Shown: in pieces, positions 23,401 to 34,624 of the stretch
Position numbering within the stretch: position 1 is the stretch's first letter
How the letters are laid out: every line of letters starts with the position of its first letter
DNA from: Steinernema hermaphroditum
Taxonomy: Eukaryota; Nematoda; Chromadorea; Rhabditida; Steinernematidae
Assembly: GCA_030435675.1 (NCBI GenBank)
Contig: CM059623.1
Coordinates: 10,008,012 to 10,072,011 of the forward strand
Direction of reading: 5' to 3'
DNA length: 64,000 nt
The notes under the pieces: generated by a model
Database searches by the model: none
What the model was told of the DNA's origin: nothing
Seen by the model: the letters and a program-made list of their open reading frames with translations, nothing else
Translations under genes and position numbers: made by a program

Positions 23401-26400
23401 GTGCCATCCGGCGCGATGGGTTGACCAGCAGCGTTGGTGGGCAGAGGTTCACCATCAAATCCGAGTGGTCTGCCTTCGGAGTCCTTAGAAAGAGGGCGAC
23501 CATCAGGTCCAACAGCAGGATAGATCGGCCGCTGGTTTTCGTCGGTGGGAAGAGGTCTTCCGTCCGGGCCAAAGACGGGATAAGCGAAGTTTCCGGAGTC
23601 ATCTGTGGGAAGAACTGCTCCATCGGGTCCGAGCGGACGACCACTGTCATCGGTGGTAATCTTCTCGCCCTTCGAGTCCACGTAGTGTCCACTGCTGTCG
23701 GTGGACAGAGGCAAACCATCAGGACCAACCACGGGATAGATCATGTGCCCAGCTTCATCGGTCGGGAGAGGTTTGATCTCCTTCATCTCCTCGGCGTCGT
23801 AAACGACGTTTCCTTGCGAATCTGTGGGCAGAGGAGTACCATCGGGAGCGACGGGCTGTCCAGCAGCGTTCGTTGGAATCGGCTCACCACTTTGATCAAC
23901 AGCTCTTCCTTCGGAATCTTTCGGTAGTGGCTGTCCATCTGGTCCAACAACAGGATAGATCGGCTTCTGGTGGGCGTCTGTTGGCAGCGGCCTTCCATCT
24001 GGACCCACTGCAGGATAGATGTACCTTCTAGAGTCATCCGTAGGGAGGATCGATCCATCCGGTCCAAGTGGCCTTCCCTCCTGGTCGAGTTCGATCTGCT
24101 CACCCGAGGGCGATAAGGGCTGCCCGCTCGCGTCGGTGGACAGCGGCAATCCGTCAGGACCAACCACCGGATACGTCGGCTTCTCAGTTGTGACGACGGC
24201 TTCAGTGACAACGACGGGAGGCTTCGCCACGTGTGGCTTCTTCGTAGGAACACTGACCGCGATGAACTTTCCATCTTTGCCACGGGGCATTGGGTTGTTG
24301 TCTTCGTCCAGAGGAACACCGTACTCGTTGAGGGGAATCGGCACCCCTTCTTCATCCACGTAGTGGCCAGAGTCGTCAGTGGGCAGCGGATCTCCGTCAG
24401 GGAAGACGATCGGGTAGATGTTGACGCCGTAGTCGTCTGTCGGGATCGCTTCTTCAACTTCTCCGATGTCGATCAGCATGAACTTGCCACTCTCGTCCGT
24501 AGGCAGAGGGGAACCGTCAACGCTGATGGGTTTTCCCGAGGCGTCCGTGGGAAAGACTTTTCCGTGGGGACCGGTGAAGGTTCCGTCTTCGTTCATCGTG
24601 ATCTCCGTGTCTTCGGGTCCATGAATGACGTAGATTGGACGATAGTTCGCGTCAGTTGGGAGAGGTTTTCCGTCCTTGTCGAGTACAGGATAGATCCACT
24701 CACCCTTGTTGTTGAGTGGCAGTCGTTTTCCCTCCGGATCCACGGGTTGGCCGTCTTCATCGCGATCGATCGGATTGCCGTTATTATCCAAGTACTCATC
24801 GTCTTCGTTCTTCTTCAGCGGAATTCCATCAGGACCGACAACCGGGCGAATGAGACGACCCATGTCGTCCGTAGGAAATACGGTGGAAGCCGGGAATTCT
24901 TCAGTGACAATGATTGGCAGGCCTTCTACGTTGGTGGGCAGTGGGGACGAGTCGGGTCCGATGAAGTGCCCCTCGCCATCGGTAGGATACACATGACCTT
25001 CTTCGTCAAGCGCTTCTCCTGCCGCGTTAGTAGGAAGGACTTTGATGTGTTCATCCTCCTTCGCGGTGACTTTCTCTTCCTCCTCTCGACCGATTTCAAA
25101 CACCTCTGAAGTGGGAAGTTCTTCGGGCTTGTGGTGGATGACCGAAGGAGGCGTGATCTACAGAAATCGCTGATTAATATATGTATGCGCCCATCAATTG
25201 TACCTGGATAACAGTCTTTTCATAATCGATCGGCTGGATAGCCACACAGCTCTTCAGGTCGTCGCCCAGCTGGAATCCGTCTTGGCAGTAGCAGGTGGTG
25301 GTGATTATTCCGTCGTCGTCCTCGGAGAACATGCAAGCGTGGTCACAGTCACACTGGATATCTAAACGACCACAAGGTCAGACAAGAAGGACAGATATTC
25401 CTCCCACCTCCGGGGGGAGTTCGTGCTGTGATGGGTTCACTTGGAAGAGTATCGCCTTCGTCGAATCCAGCAGAAACCTGGTAGCTGTAGTCCGTATCGG
25501 GCGCCAGCTTCTGGCTCAAGGTGACACTTGTGTTTCCTGGAGGAACTTCGATGTAGATGACGGCGGATGGGTCGTCAACGGGCCAAATCCGAATGATGTA
25601 CTTCTGAAAATGAACATGTTCATTTGAAAAATAATATCACCCTCTTCTTACCCTAACCGGATCCTTGGTAATCGCGGGTTTGAAGTCCACGACAAGCTCA
25701 TCGTTGATGTTGGTGCCAACTCGGATATCACTGGGTGGCCCTTAACCAAGTTTCACAATTTACAACATATGATTCGCTTTCTTACGTGGCGTCATGATGG
25801 TGAACACCGGCGTTTGGATTCCCTCGTCAGGGTTGTCGACGACGACGTAATAGGTGGTTCCAGGCTCCATGTCAGGGACGGTGATTCTGTCCAGCGGGAG
25901 CATTTGGCTGTCGATCTTCTTCCACGCGTCTTTCGGTTTGTTCGGATCGTCCGTGTACCGAATAACCCAGTTGTTCTAAATCGCTCTAGTTCAAAAGGGG
26001 AGAAGAACATCATATGACCAACCGGCTCTTGGAGATATTCCGGCAGATCGTCGGTGAAGTGCAGGGCCACTTCTCCGTTTTCGTGCTTCGGGATGACGAA
26101 CTCTTCTTTCCAGTTATCGGGCAGCGCTGAAACACTTCAAATATCGACTAAATGACAAGGATATGCACCTGGCATCATCTGCACTTTGATAGTCCAGTTG
26201 GCTATTCCGAGGGGATTCTGCGCCAGGCAGTTGAAGACGGTGTTCTCGGTGATGTTTGACACTTTCAGGGACCACTCGGCGTGGGACTCATCGGCCTTCA
26301 CGGTGCTGGGGTCAATGGCGAAGCTGCCTCCGCGAATCCACTTGACTGTGGGCTGTGGGTGGCCTGTGGCGTTACAGAACACGGTGATGGCCGATCCGGG

Positions 26401-29400
26401 GAGAAGGTCGACCGTAGTGCTGCCTTCGACTCCGTGTCCACCGTTCGATACAACGATGTACGGGGAATTTCCCTCCGGCAAGGTCTTCGTAATGCAGGCT
26501 TCGGAGAAGACTCCAGGGCCGTCCTTGTACATGGCTCGGATCTTGAAGACGTACTCAGTGTCAGGCTGCAGAATCCCGTCCATGATATAAGAGAGATCCG
26601 CAGGGTTGCCAACATCGATTTTGGTCCTAAAAAACGATTATTCAAGATTTCTCGGGATTAGCAACATACCAGTCCTCAGTGACGCTTTCATCTTCGTTAA
26701 CCATCTTATCGGCAGGAACGTAGTAGAGTTCGTAGCCGATCGGTTCCTGATCCGTGGTCTCCGGAGCTTTCCAGTCGACTTTGGCGGTTTTCTGACTTGT
26801 AGGCTCCACTCGGAGGTCCGTTGGAGGTCCTTCTCTAGCGCGCGACATCGTTCTGGCAGTGTGTTGACTAGAATAGGGCCCTGGGCCGTCGGGGTTCGCG
26901 GCTTGGATAACCACGGCGTAGGCAGTGTCCGGTTCGACGAAATCCGTCAAGTCGGCATGCTGCTCGCCCTCGTTCAGATGTTCGCCGACTACGTGGTAGG
27001 TCATCCATTCGGAGACGGGACGACTTGGGATCTGTCCGATCTGTTGCGAGGGATCCTGAAATCGCCACCATAGCGTTCACTAGATTGCAAGATAGGCATA
27101 CTTGGTCATCCAACGGAGTGTAGTAAACGATGTACCGAGTGATGTTTCCGTTGGGAATGGTCGGCGGATCCCAGGAGACCGAGATGGTCCTCGGCTTCTC
27201 GGAGGAGAGGCGAATGTCCTCTGGCGCGTTTCCGGGACCGGCAACGTAGATGGTGAACGGCGTCTCCTCGAGTCCGCCGATGTTTTCGGCCACACACCGC
27301 GCACGCACTGTTTCCTTGATGTTCTGCAGCTTCAACATCGAACCTTCGCTGATTTGCTGAAAGCAAAAAGGTTTATTTTGTGTGGAACATTACACAAACT
27401 GACCCTTCCCTCTTCGTCGACCCATCGAACGTACGGTGGCGGGAAGCCGTTAGAAGTGCAGGACACAGAGTAGTCAGCGGCGGCGGGGATCTTGATGAGA
27501 TTGTCCGGGGCGTCGACGTTGATCACGGGCTTCTCCGGCGGAATGACGCCGTCTCCGGTGGTGAAGACGTTCGGCTCGCTCGCGGGTCCATCCACTTCTC
27601 CGCGCGGGACGACTTTTACCGTATATTTCGTGTCGGGACTGAAGTTCTCTCCGTCAATGGGGATCGAAATGTGGCCCGTGGTGTCTTCGGGCTCCCTCCA
27701 GGAGAGCTCCTTCCAGTCGGATTCGTCGTCGGCCGGGTCGTCGGTCGTGTACTTGACGATGTAGTCCCTGATGGGCTTCGTGCGATCTTCGGGATCTTTA
27801 GGCGCCTCAAACGAGACGACTACGGTATTGTTGTCGTGCACGACGACATTGGGTTTTTCAGGAGCATCGGGAGCCAGCGGGAGAGTGAGGATGTGCTGAG
27901 GGTCAGAAATGACGCCGGGACCTCTGTCGCTGACGGCTTGCACTCGCACGGCGTAGTCCGTTTTGGGCTTGAGGCCAGGGAGACGGTGAGTGACCTGGTC
28001 GGCAGGCACCTTGATCTGCTCCCAAGTCTTCGGCTCTGTTTCTCCAGGCGCGAGTTCGCCGTAGTGGATGACATAGTCGGTGACTTTTCCATTCGGATCA
28101 TCCGGAGTCGTCCACTCAACGTTGATCTCTTGGTTCCCGGTGGGGAAAGTGACGATTTCATTAGGCGGGCTGCCCGGTCCGGCGATGAGGATTTGCAGTA
28201 CTTCTTGGGTCTTTCCGGCGTTGTTCTCGGCCAGACAAGTGGCACTGACGTCTTTGCGAAGGTCGGTGAGGCGGAGAAGACTTCCGTCGATCTCCTCTCC
28301 ATCAGGATGGATGATCCACTTGACTCTGGGCTGAGGAATGCCGGTGGCGCGACACACGACTTGGAAATTTCCCTTGGGAGGAACGCTGGCCGGATTATCG
28401 GCAGGTTCCAGAGTGATGGTGGGTGGAATTTCTGGAAATACAGGATCTGGGATAAGTACTGTGCCTCGGACCTACCTCCACTTCCGCTTTCGAATGTAAC
28501 AGGCTCACAAGCAGGCCCTTCGGACATATCATTTGTCGCCGAGATTCTGATCTTGTACTTGGTGTTCGGTTTGATATTGTCCTTGTCGATTCTGGCGGTT
28601 CCGGTGTCACCGTTAGCTGGAACGACCATCTTAGGCCAGCTCTTGTAGTCCTCAGGGGCGGTTCCATCGTCGGGGGCGTAGTAGATCGTGTATGACTGCA
28701 GAGGTCCGTTCGGAATGCGCGGAGCAGTCCAGGCGATGTCCACGGTGTTATCGTCGGCTACGCTGGGAAGAACATCGGACGGTGCATCGATGGGAGCGCC
28801 ACTGAGGGTCTCGAAACGAGTGACTTCGGAGAGCGGTCCTTCGCCCTCGCCGTTCTGCGCACTGATCTTGACAAAGTAAGGCGTGTCAGGCTCCAGTTGA
28901 CCGCGCATGAACTCCTGAGTGAGTTTGCCGTCAGCTGGGACTATGAACTTCTGCCACTGGTCGATGGGCTTCGATGGGTCAGCCGTGAGATAGATGTTGT
29001 AGCTCTAGAATTCGAAGTTTTTAAGATGGCGGAAGCTTTTATGCTCACTTCAAGGGGACCGTTGGGATGTTTAGGAGGTTGCCACTCGATGGTCACGTGG
29101 TTGTCGACGTCCACGGTGGGGACAATATCCGTAGGCGGGCTACCGGGCACTAAAAGAATTTCCTTGCACCGAGAGAAGCAACTTCGCTCTTACATTTCAC
29201 GTTGAAGACGTGACGGTCATCGACGATGCCATCGGGGTTCTTGGCCTGACAGAGAAGGGCCCTCTTTGAGGGGGTGGTGGAGTGGACGTCGATCGAGATG
29301 TAGCTGTGCTCCTTGTTCGGATTCGCGTCCACTCTCACGGGAATCGGTTCGACGCCACTTTCGGTCTCGTTCATGGGCAGCCAGGTGTAGGAAACTGCCG

Positions 29401-32400
29401 GGGTTGGACGACCTTCGGCAACGCAGCGGAACCGAATCGTCTGAGTGGGACCAACGACGGTTTCGGCGCCTTCGACGACAACGGGGTCCAGAACTTCTAT
29501 TCTGACGGTCAGAGGGATATCTAAAACGGTATCATAGAAAAGTCTTTGTGGTGATATACGGTACGTTTCTTTCCAGTTGTGACGTCGTAGGGCTCAGAGA
29601 TTATTCCTGGACCGTCGTCGTTAGCCGCTTGGACTCTGATGGTGTAGGGAGTGTCCTCGTGATCGACCATGACGGTAGCCTCCGTCTTGTCCCCGGGCAC
29701 ACTCATCTTATCCCAGTCGGCCAAAGGCGCGTCTGGGTCCTTAGTGTAGTAGACGATGTAGGTCTTTACAGGTCCATTCGGTTTGGCCGGAGGATCCCAG
29801 TCGACGTTGAAGCCGTTCTGGAAGGTCGTCGGATGGATGTTGAGAGGCGCCGATCCAGGGCCCTGGATCTTGACCTCGTTCCTTTTCTCGTCGGAACCGT
29901 GCTGGTTCACGGCCTGACAAGTGGCCGTACCGGACTGAGTGGTGGTCTGTGCGATGAGTTTGCTCTTGCTCATGTCTTGTGAGTCCATGGGAGTGACGTC
30001 GTAGATTCTGAATTCGTCTTTTCCGTCTTCGACAACTTTTCCGTTCCAGAGCCAAACGATCTTCGGCTTGGGAACACCGTGGGCCGTGCACTCAATCGGC
30101 AGCTCTTCGTTGCTAGGATCTTTGACGATAGTGCCTGCAGGTTCGAGGCTGACTGTGGGCGGTCGGGCTGAAATGGTTTCGAACATTGTGAAATTCTAAA
30201 GGCAAACAGCCTCACCTCCGAGCCAAGTGGTTACTGTAAATTTAGGCGATGGAAGTCCAGGTCCCTTGTCGTTGATTCCCTTGATTCTGAAGGTGTAATC
30301 AGTCTTTTCCTTGAGGTCAGTGACTTTGATCGAAGTCGGTTCGGGACCGCCGACACGCATGCTCTGCCACTGATCTTCGGGCAACGAAGCGTCGTCAGTG
30401 AACATAACCTCATAATCGGTCATTTCTCCGTTTGTGATCCGAGGAGGCTCCCAGTGGAGGTGCACGTTGTTTCCTTCCACTTGGTACCGGATCCGACTCA
30501 CTTCGATAGGGCCGGTTACGGTAATGTTGATCCTCTTCGTGGTCTTTCCGGCTTCGTTCTCGGCAATGCACTCGAATACGGTATGCTCGTACAGACCACC
30601 GTGCTCGAGGCGGATGTAGCGCGTCTTCTGAGGCGCTTGGATCTCTCTTCCTCTGTTGTGCCATGAGACGACGGGTGTGGGGTCGCCTCTGGTGACGTTG
30701 CAGGAGATGCTGAAGGGCTTGAGGGGCTCGACGCGCAGTTCCTTCCCTTCGTTGATCTGAACAGAAGGCCGAAGCGCCGGCTTCTGGGTCATTACTGAGA
30801 CGGGGTTTCCAAGTCGTCCAGGTCCCATAGGGTCATTGGCGCGAAGACGAATGAAGTACTGGGTGTCAGGGCGGAGATCGGTGATGGTGACGCGGCGTGT
30901 GGGCTCTTCAACATGGAGCTGCTTCCAGTTCCTGATGGGTTGGTTCCCGTTGTTGGTGTAGTAGACGGTGTAGGAAGTGACGGGGCGGTTGAGGGTGTGA
31001 GGCTGGTCCCAGTTGACGGCGATGGTGGTGCGGCCTGCGTTGATTCCTCTGAGGACGGGAGGCGAGCCGGGCCCCGTGATGACAACGGTGATGGTACGGT
31101 CGGCGCTTCCCAGGGAGTTGTTGGCGTGGCAAGTGAATTCGGTCGTCTTGTAGAGCTCCTTGATGATGAGAAGTTGTTGGCTGCGGATGGAGCCGGAACG
31201 GGCGGGCATCTTGTGCACTTCTTCGTTGCCTCTGAAAAGAGCCAGATATAAAGGCGATAGAGGATTTCGAGATTCCAGAAAAGCCGGAGATATATGGCTC
31301 ACCTTTGCCAGTAGATCTCAGGGAAAGGATAGGAAACTGCAGCACAAGTGATATTGATACTTCCACCAGGCTGAACTTCATAAGGGGCAGCTGGCTCGAC
31401 GTAGATCTTCGGAGGCCCTTTCAGCACTGAATCACAAAGCTTAGCTTCAACTTTTTAGCTAATCCTTACGTAGACACTTGGCTCCTTGAGGGCAAGTGCA
31501 GGAGTATTGAACGTCGTCTATTGGGGAGCATGCGCATCCGGCTAAGGCGCGGCAGAGAGTTTTCGGAATGGGTTCTAAATGACACGTTTTACATCTGTTC
31601 GCCTGAGTCATGCTGCTTACTGATACAAGTCTTGTGATCGGTATCCAGAACCATCCCGCGAGGACACTTGCACTCAACCGTTTGGTTGTTAAACGAGAGG
31701 CATGAGTGGCTGCATCCTCCGTTCTCCACTTCGCAGAGTCCTTTTCCGCGACACTGGGGCGGAGTGGTCACCCACTGCTTGTTCTGACAGAACATTGTGT
31801 CGATCTCGTCCACCAGCTCATAGCCAAATTCGCAGTGGTACTTGACGAAGAGGAAGGAGCGAGGACTAAACTTTATGTCTTTGGGAAGCGGTTTGCCTTG
31901 CTGCCGATAGTATTGCCGAATGAGGCGTCGAAGATTGTCAGGTGGAACGAAGGCCATGGCGCGGACACTGTAAAAACGTCACCATGGGACGGTGTTCTGT
32001 ATCCGAGCCTACCTCGCATGCTTGATAACAGGAGGCGCGACGAGGCCGGCGGCTCTCGATCCACTGACATCAGTACAACTCGTGTCCAGATCCTCATATC
32101 TCGGATAACAGATCTGACGTCCACTGGCTTCGCTGAAGTGACAACGGCCGGCTTCTGGAGGCGGAATTGGTGGAGCATTCACTAAAAACGCGGAAGGTCA
32201 GCGAGCGCAAAACGAGTCGATGTTAGAGTGCATAGCAACTACGACGGCGAGTCAAAACATTGAGTATGGTAGAAGTAGGTGGCACACGCGAAAAAGCGCA
32301 CATCACACAACAACATTCGAGGAGCCAAATCATGCAGAGGAGTGACGTGCAAAAGCAGTGAGGAGGTTAGCAGCGTTCACGCGTTTGTGACAGATTTTCT

Positions 32401-34624
32401 CATTTCTCGCCCTTTCCCTTTTGGCGCCAAAAGGAGGAAGGCAAATGGCATTGCCAAATGCGCCATAGTGGCGCCAAAGTCAATGAAAGTTTGATGACAA
32501 GGTGCTCAGATTGGAAAATGTGTTTCAAATGGAGTGATTGTCCTGGGGAAGTCGTCGAAAAGAGTAGTAGAACTGTAAAAGAGTTCTGAATAAAAGCATA
32601 CAAAAGCTTTCCAACTTTTAATTGTTTTTTTTTTTGCAAAATCCATGGCGAGTTTCCTTGGAGGTGAGCATCGTCATTAAATGATTCAACATGACTTAGA
32701 GTCGATCTTTTGCTCAATACCAGGATACAGTTGCATTTAGACAGAAAGAAACACTTTAGACAAAACTCTGGGAAGCCATTTCCGAGAGCGTCCGAAAGTG
32801 CGATTGGTCGAAAAACCAAACAAACCGAGTGGTCCCATGTTTTACATTTCCGAATGGATTTCTAGACGTCTGCTAGACCTTTGTCTTAAGGACCATTTTC
32901 TGATCACTGTTCAAATTCCGTTATATGATCAGCTGACACTATGATAGTCATCAAACGATTTTGAGAGTTATCGACACATAAAACTAGGCTGTAACTGCTT
33001 CCGACAAAGTTAGAAACTGTTCAAAATCTTTGAACTTTTGGAAAAACTCTCTACCATTTCAAATGTGCGTATTTAAAATGATTTGCATTATTAATGTTAG
33101 TTGCACAGTAGCACAATAGCACACTGGGATCTTGTAGTGAAGCTGCTTCAATGTAATTATGAGACGACAATGGGTATTAGGAACACAAGGACTACGGTAG
33201 GGTACTGATTATACGGCTAGTAATGGCTACGAGTAATCACCTAGTACGAAACTCTTCTACGGGGTTACGGTAGGGTTACACGACTACAGTAACCACTCAT
33301 GGTACCTTCGGCAAGTCCACAATAGTGGCTGGCGCGATCGGCGCTCAGAACACAGCGTCCAGTGCCGTTCTGGCCGGGAACCATTATGATCGGCGTGCTC
33401 GACTCATCTGAAGAGAAAGCAGCGAAATGAGGGGAGAGCTCTGAATCTGAGGGAGGTGGGTGGTCGGAGGTTCGTTTGCGAGGCTTCGTCTCCTTGTCGC
33501 ATCGCGACGGTCGTTCCGTGCGAATCGAGAACTTGTCGACTGGAAGAGAAGGGAACATTGCGCTTGCGATCGTGGTGGGACACTCGCGGTGGTGATTATG
33601 GTGGTGGAGGTGGTACGGTAGGTGAGCTCGCAAGGCAGACAGTGGTATATGTGGAAGGAGGGGGGACGGGATACCACTCAGTGTCTAGACAGTTAGTCTC
33701 AAAGACGACAAGAAGGAGAGAAGATGAGACTAGAAGCGACCCTGCACCTCCCAAATCCGAGTGCTCGAGCTGAAGCGGTGCCTGATTTACCCAGAATCGG
33801 ACAATAGATGGCTCGGCTCGCCCGTCGTCGGACCTCTCGGTCGACGACGACCATTTCTTGTAACGCTGTAAAAGAGGAAGATTCAGGAGGAGAAGCGAAA
33901 AGTCAAAGCGAAAGCCATCGATCGTTTTGAACCCTTGAAAAGAAGAACGTTACCTGGCAGTCTACGTCGTCCTGTCCGTCTCAGTGGACAGCACCATTTG
34001 AGACCTAATAAAAGCGACCATTACTTCTTTCAATTCTCTCTGATAAGGCGAACTTTGGAACCCAAAGAATAGAAAAGAAGACAGGGAAAGGTGGGCATGC
34101 TTTTAGAAAACCTCTCAAGAGAGTTAAGGATGCAGCACAGAGGAAAGACACGCCTGATACCTCTCAACCGGATGACCGCTCCGGCAAGGTTGCGCACTCC
34201 TATAGGAAAGGGTTTAGAAGAGAGGAAAGGGAAAACGAAAGTGTTAGTGGAAAGGGAACTATTACTCTCTAGGTGGGTGGACTTCACAAGACTACACCGA
34301 GAACTTACGATATTTCCTCAATTTTAGCTGAAATCGCGACTTACCGAAAGACTACGGTATTTGGGCTCGTTATGGTATAGGAACACTCAACGTATTTACG
34401 ACAAAAAACTCACTTTTCGTTGGCGCTCTCTTGACGCGACGTAACGCCCGCATCATGTCCTGGAGCTGAAGGTCACCCGGAAGGGCTTCCAAGGAGAGAG
34501 GGGCGATGGTTGGAGCAGCCGTCGTGGTGTCCAGGTCGAACGTCGTCGAGGCGCTGACCAGGACCACCGTAGCTGCCGTCAGCAGCGTCAGCGACGCCGT
34601 AAAGCCAATCCTTCGGATCAGCAT
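1..34624 (-). CDS. dig-1: Giant extracellular matrix protein, DIG-1/mesocentin homolog (3' end outside window)
   Basis: This is a multi-exon gene read right to left. Exons by eye: 34624-34414, 34004-33954 and 33865-33791 (both tentative), 33539-33306, 32181-32013, 31967-31621, 31574-31470, 31426-31303, 31231-30216, 30167-29565, 29520-29194, 29149-29049, 29004-28476, 28431-27404, 27356-27102, 27055-26670, 26626-26169, 26126-26023, 25975-25786, 25740-25652, 25603-25408, 25361-25204, 25157-13258, 13141-11777, 11728-11544, 11496-<1. Phases agree at every junction, giving about 10,570 residues. Order of domains: signal peptide, sushi, EGF, Cys-rich EGF-like, about seven Ig and about ten or eleven FnIII, EGF, repeats, vWA, repeats, vWA, repeats. 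The set and order match C. elegans DIG-1 (about 13,000 residues), a secreted matrix protein that keeps gonad, neurons and axons in position. The symbol rests on architecture, not on a search. Confidence 0.88.
11544..12129 (-). other. dig-1 von Willebrand A-like domain 2
   Basis: The domain starts at [20 protein letters not shown] and runs through the end of exon 13141-11777 and all of exon 11728-11544. Visible elements are the first strand ([12 protein letters not shown]), a helix ([13 protein letters not shown]), the strand [18 protein letters not shown], a helix ending [18 protein letters not shown], and the strand [11 protein letters not shown]. The exon after the intron continues with [11 protein letters not shown] and a long Lys/Met-rich helix. 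The first-strand metal motif reads ETSID rather than DxSxS and the TDG turn is replaced by HTT, so a classical MIDAS site is unlikely. Confidence 0.7.
12130..12900 (-). repeat. Short coding repeat array B between the two vWA-like domains
   Basis: In exon 13141-11777 the segment between the vWA domains carries about 250 residues of divergent PTD repeat (for example [39 protein letters not shown]). The units are more diverged from each other than those in the two long arrays. A KKIVDSQG segment and a [11 protein letters not shown] linker interrupt the periodicity. It behaves as a spacer between the domains. Confidence 0.8.
12905..13617 (-). other. dig-1 von Willebrand A-like domain 1, split by an intron
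   Basis: The end of exon 25157-13258 and the start of exon 13141-11777 encode a vWA-like Rossmann fold: [15 protein letters not shown], then [29 protein letters not shown], a helix ending [12 protein letters not shown], the strand [11 protein letters not shown], and after the intron a [11 protein letters not shown] strand. The 3' part of the metal-site pattern (TDGED) is present, but the first strand lacks the usual DxSxS. The intron (13257-13142) falls immediately after TDGED. Flanking sequence on both sides is the GPDG/PTD repeat. Confidence 0.75.
13625..25100 (-). repeat. Coding repeat array C (GPDG/PLPTD repeat), within one 11.9-kb exon
   Basis: The exon 25157-13258 is 11,900 bp without a stop. 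After about 20 linker residues it encodes imperfect 16- and 20-residue units such as [20 protein letters not shown] and [16 protein letters not shown]. Eight units make a higher-order repeat of about 145 residues (435 bp), marked once per cycle by a YDxEKIKE(A/V)KPLPTD segment. The units are rich in Pro, Asp, Gly and Thr. The repeat type matches the central region of nematode mesocentin/DIG-1. No function for the repeat itself is established to my knowledge; an extended spacer is an inference. Confidence 0.9.
25204..31426 (-). other. dig-1 Ig/fibronectin-III ectodomain plus EGF
   Basis: Eighteen exons encode alternating Ig-like and FnIII domains. FnIII units are recognisable from repeated W-x-P-P cores ([33 protein letters not shown]), the YTVYYT-type C strand and L-x-P-D-T-x-Y motifs before the F strand. 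Ig units show the Cys, core Trp, and second Cys in xCxAxN patterns (for example [13 protein letters not shown] then CLAQNPLG). I count about seven Ig and ten or eleven FnIII, the last few divergent. A final EGF-like module (CDCDHACMF ... [10 protein letters not shown] ... C) at 25361-25204 closes the ectodomain just before the repeat exon. Such arrays mediate adhesion in matrix and cell-surface proteins. Confidence 0.85.
31470..32181 (-). other. dig-1 sushi (CCP) and EGF-like modules
   Basis: Exons 32181-32013, 31967-31621 and 31574-31470 encode a Cys-rich N-terminal part. The sushi module shows [10 protein letters not shown] followed by [13 protein letters not shown]. It is followed directly by an EGF-like module ([14 protein letters not shown], then CKCPRGMVL and a final Cys), and then a second Cys-rich EGF-like unit containing [11 protein letters not shown]. 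These are extracellular disulfide-bonded folds. The 3' splice site of the last exon is set at 31575 because only this AG keeps the frame; earlier AGs run into TAA or TAG. Confidence 0.75.
34414..34624 (-). other. First dig-1 exon: signal peptide and RVKR site
   Basis: The ATG at 34624-34622 opens a 70-codon exon. Residues 1-26 have basic residues (MLIRR) followed by a hydrophobic run, as in a secretory signal peptide. A Thr/Ala-rich stretch follows, ending in RRVKRAP, which fits a furin-like cleavage consensus (RxKR). The exon ends at a GTGAGT donor in phase 1. All proposed downstream N-terminal exons (34004-33954, 33865-33791, 33539-33306) are also phase 1 to phase 1 with lengths divisible by three, so any of them could be skipped without a frame change. 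The start is chosen because it is the only nearby ATG giving a signal peptide in a frame that splices into the sushi exon. Confidence 0.65.

Noticed and set aside
13625..25100. Could the GPDG/PTD array be collagen or a bacterial-type surface repeat acquired by transfer?
   Set aside because: There is no Gly-X-Y triplet periodicity. The array is spliced in phase to Ig, FnIII, EGF and vWA domains in the DIG-1 order, so transfer is not needed to explain it.
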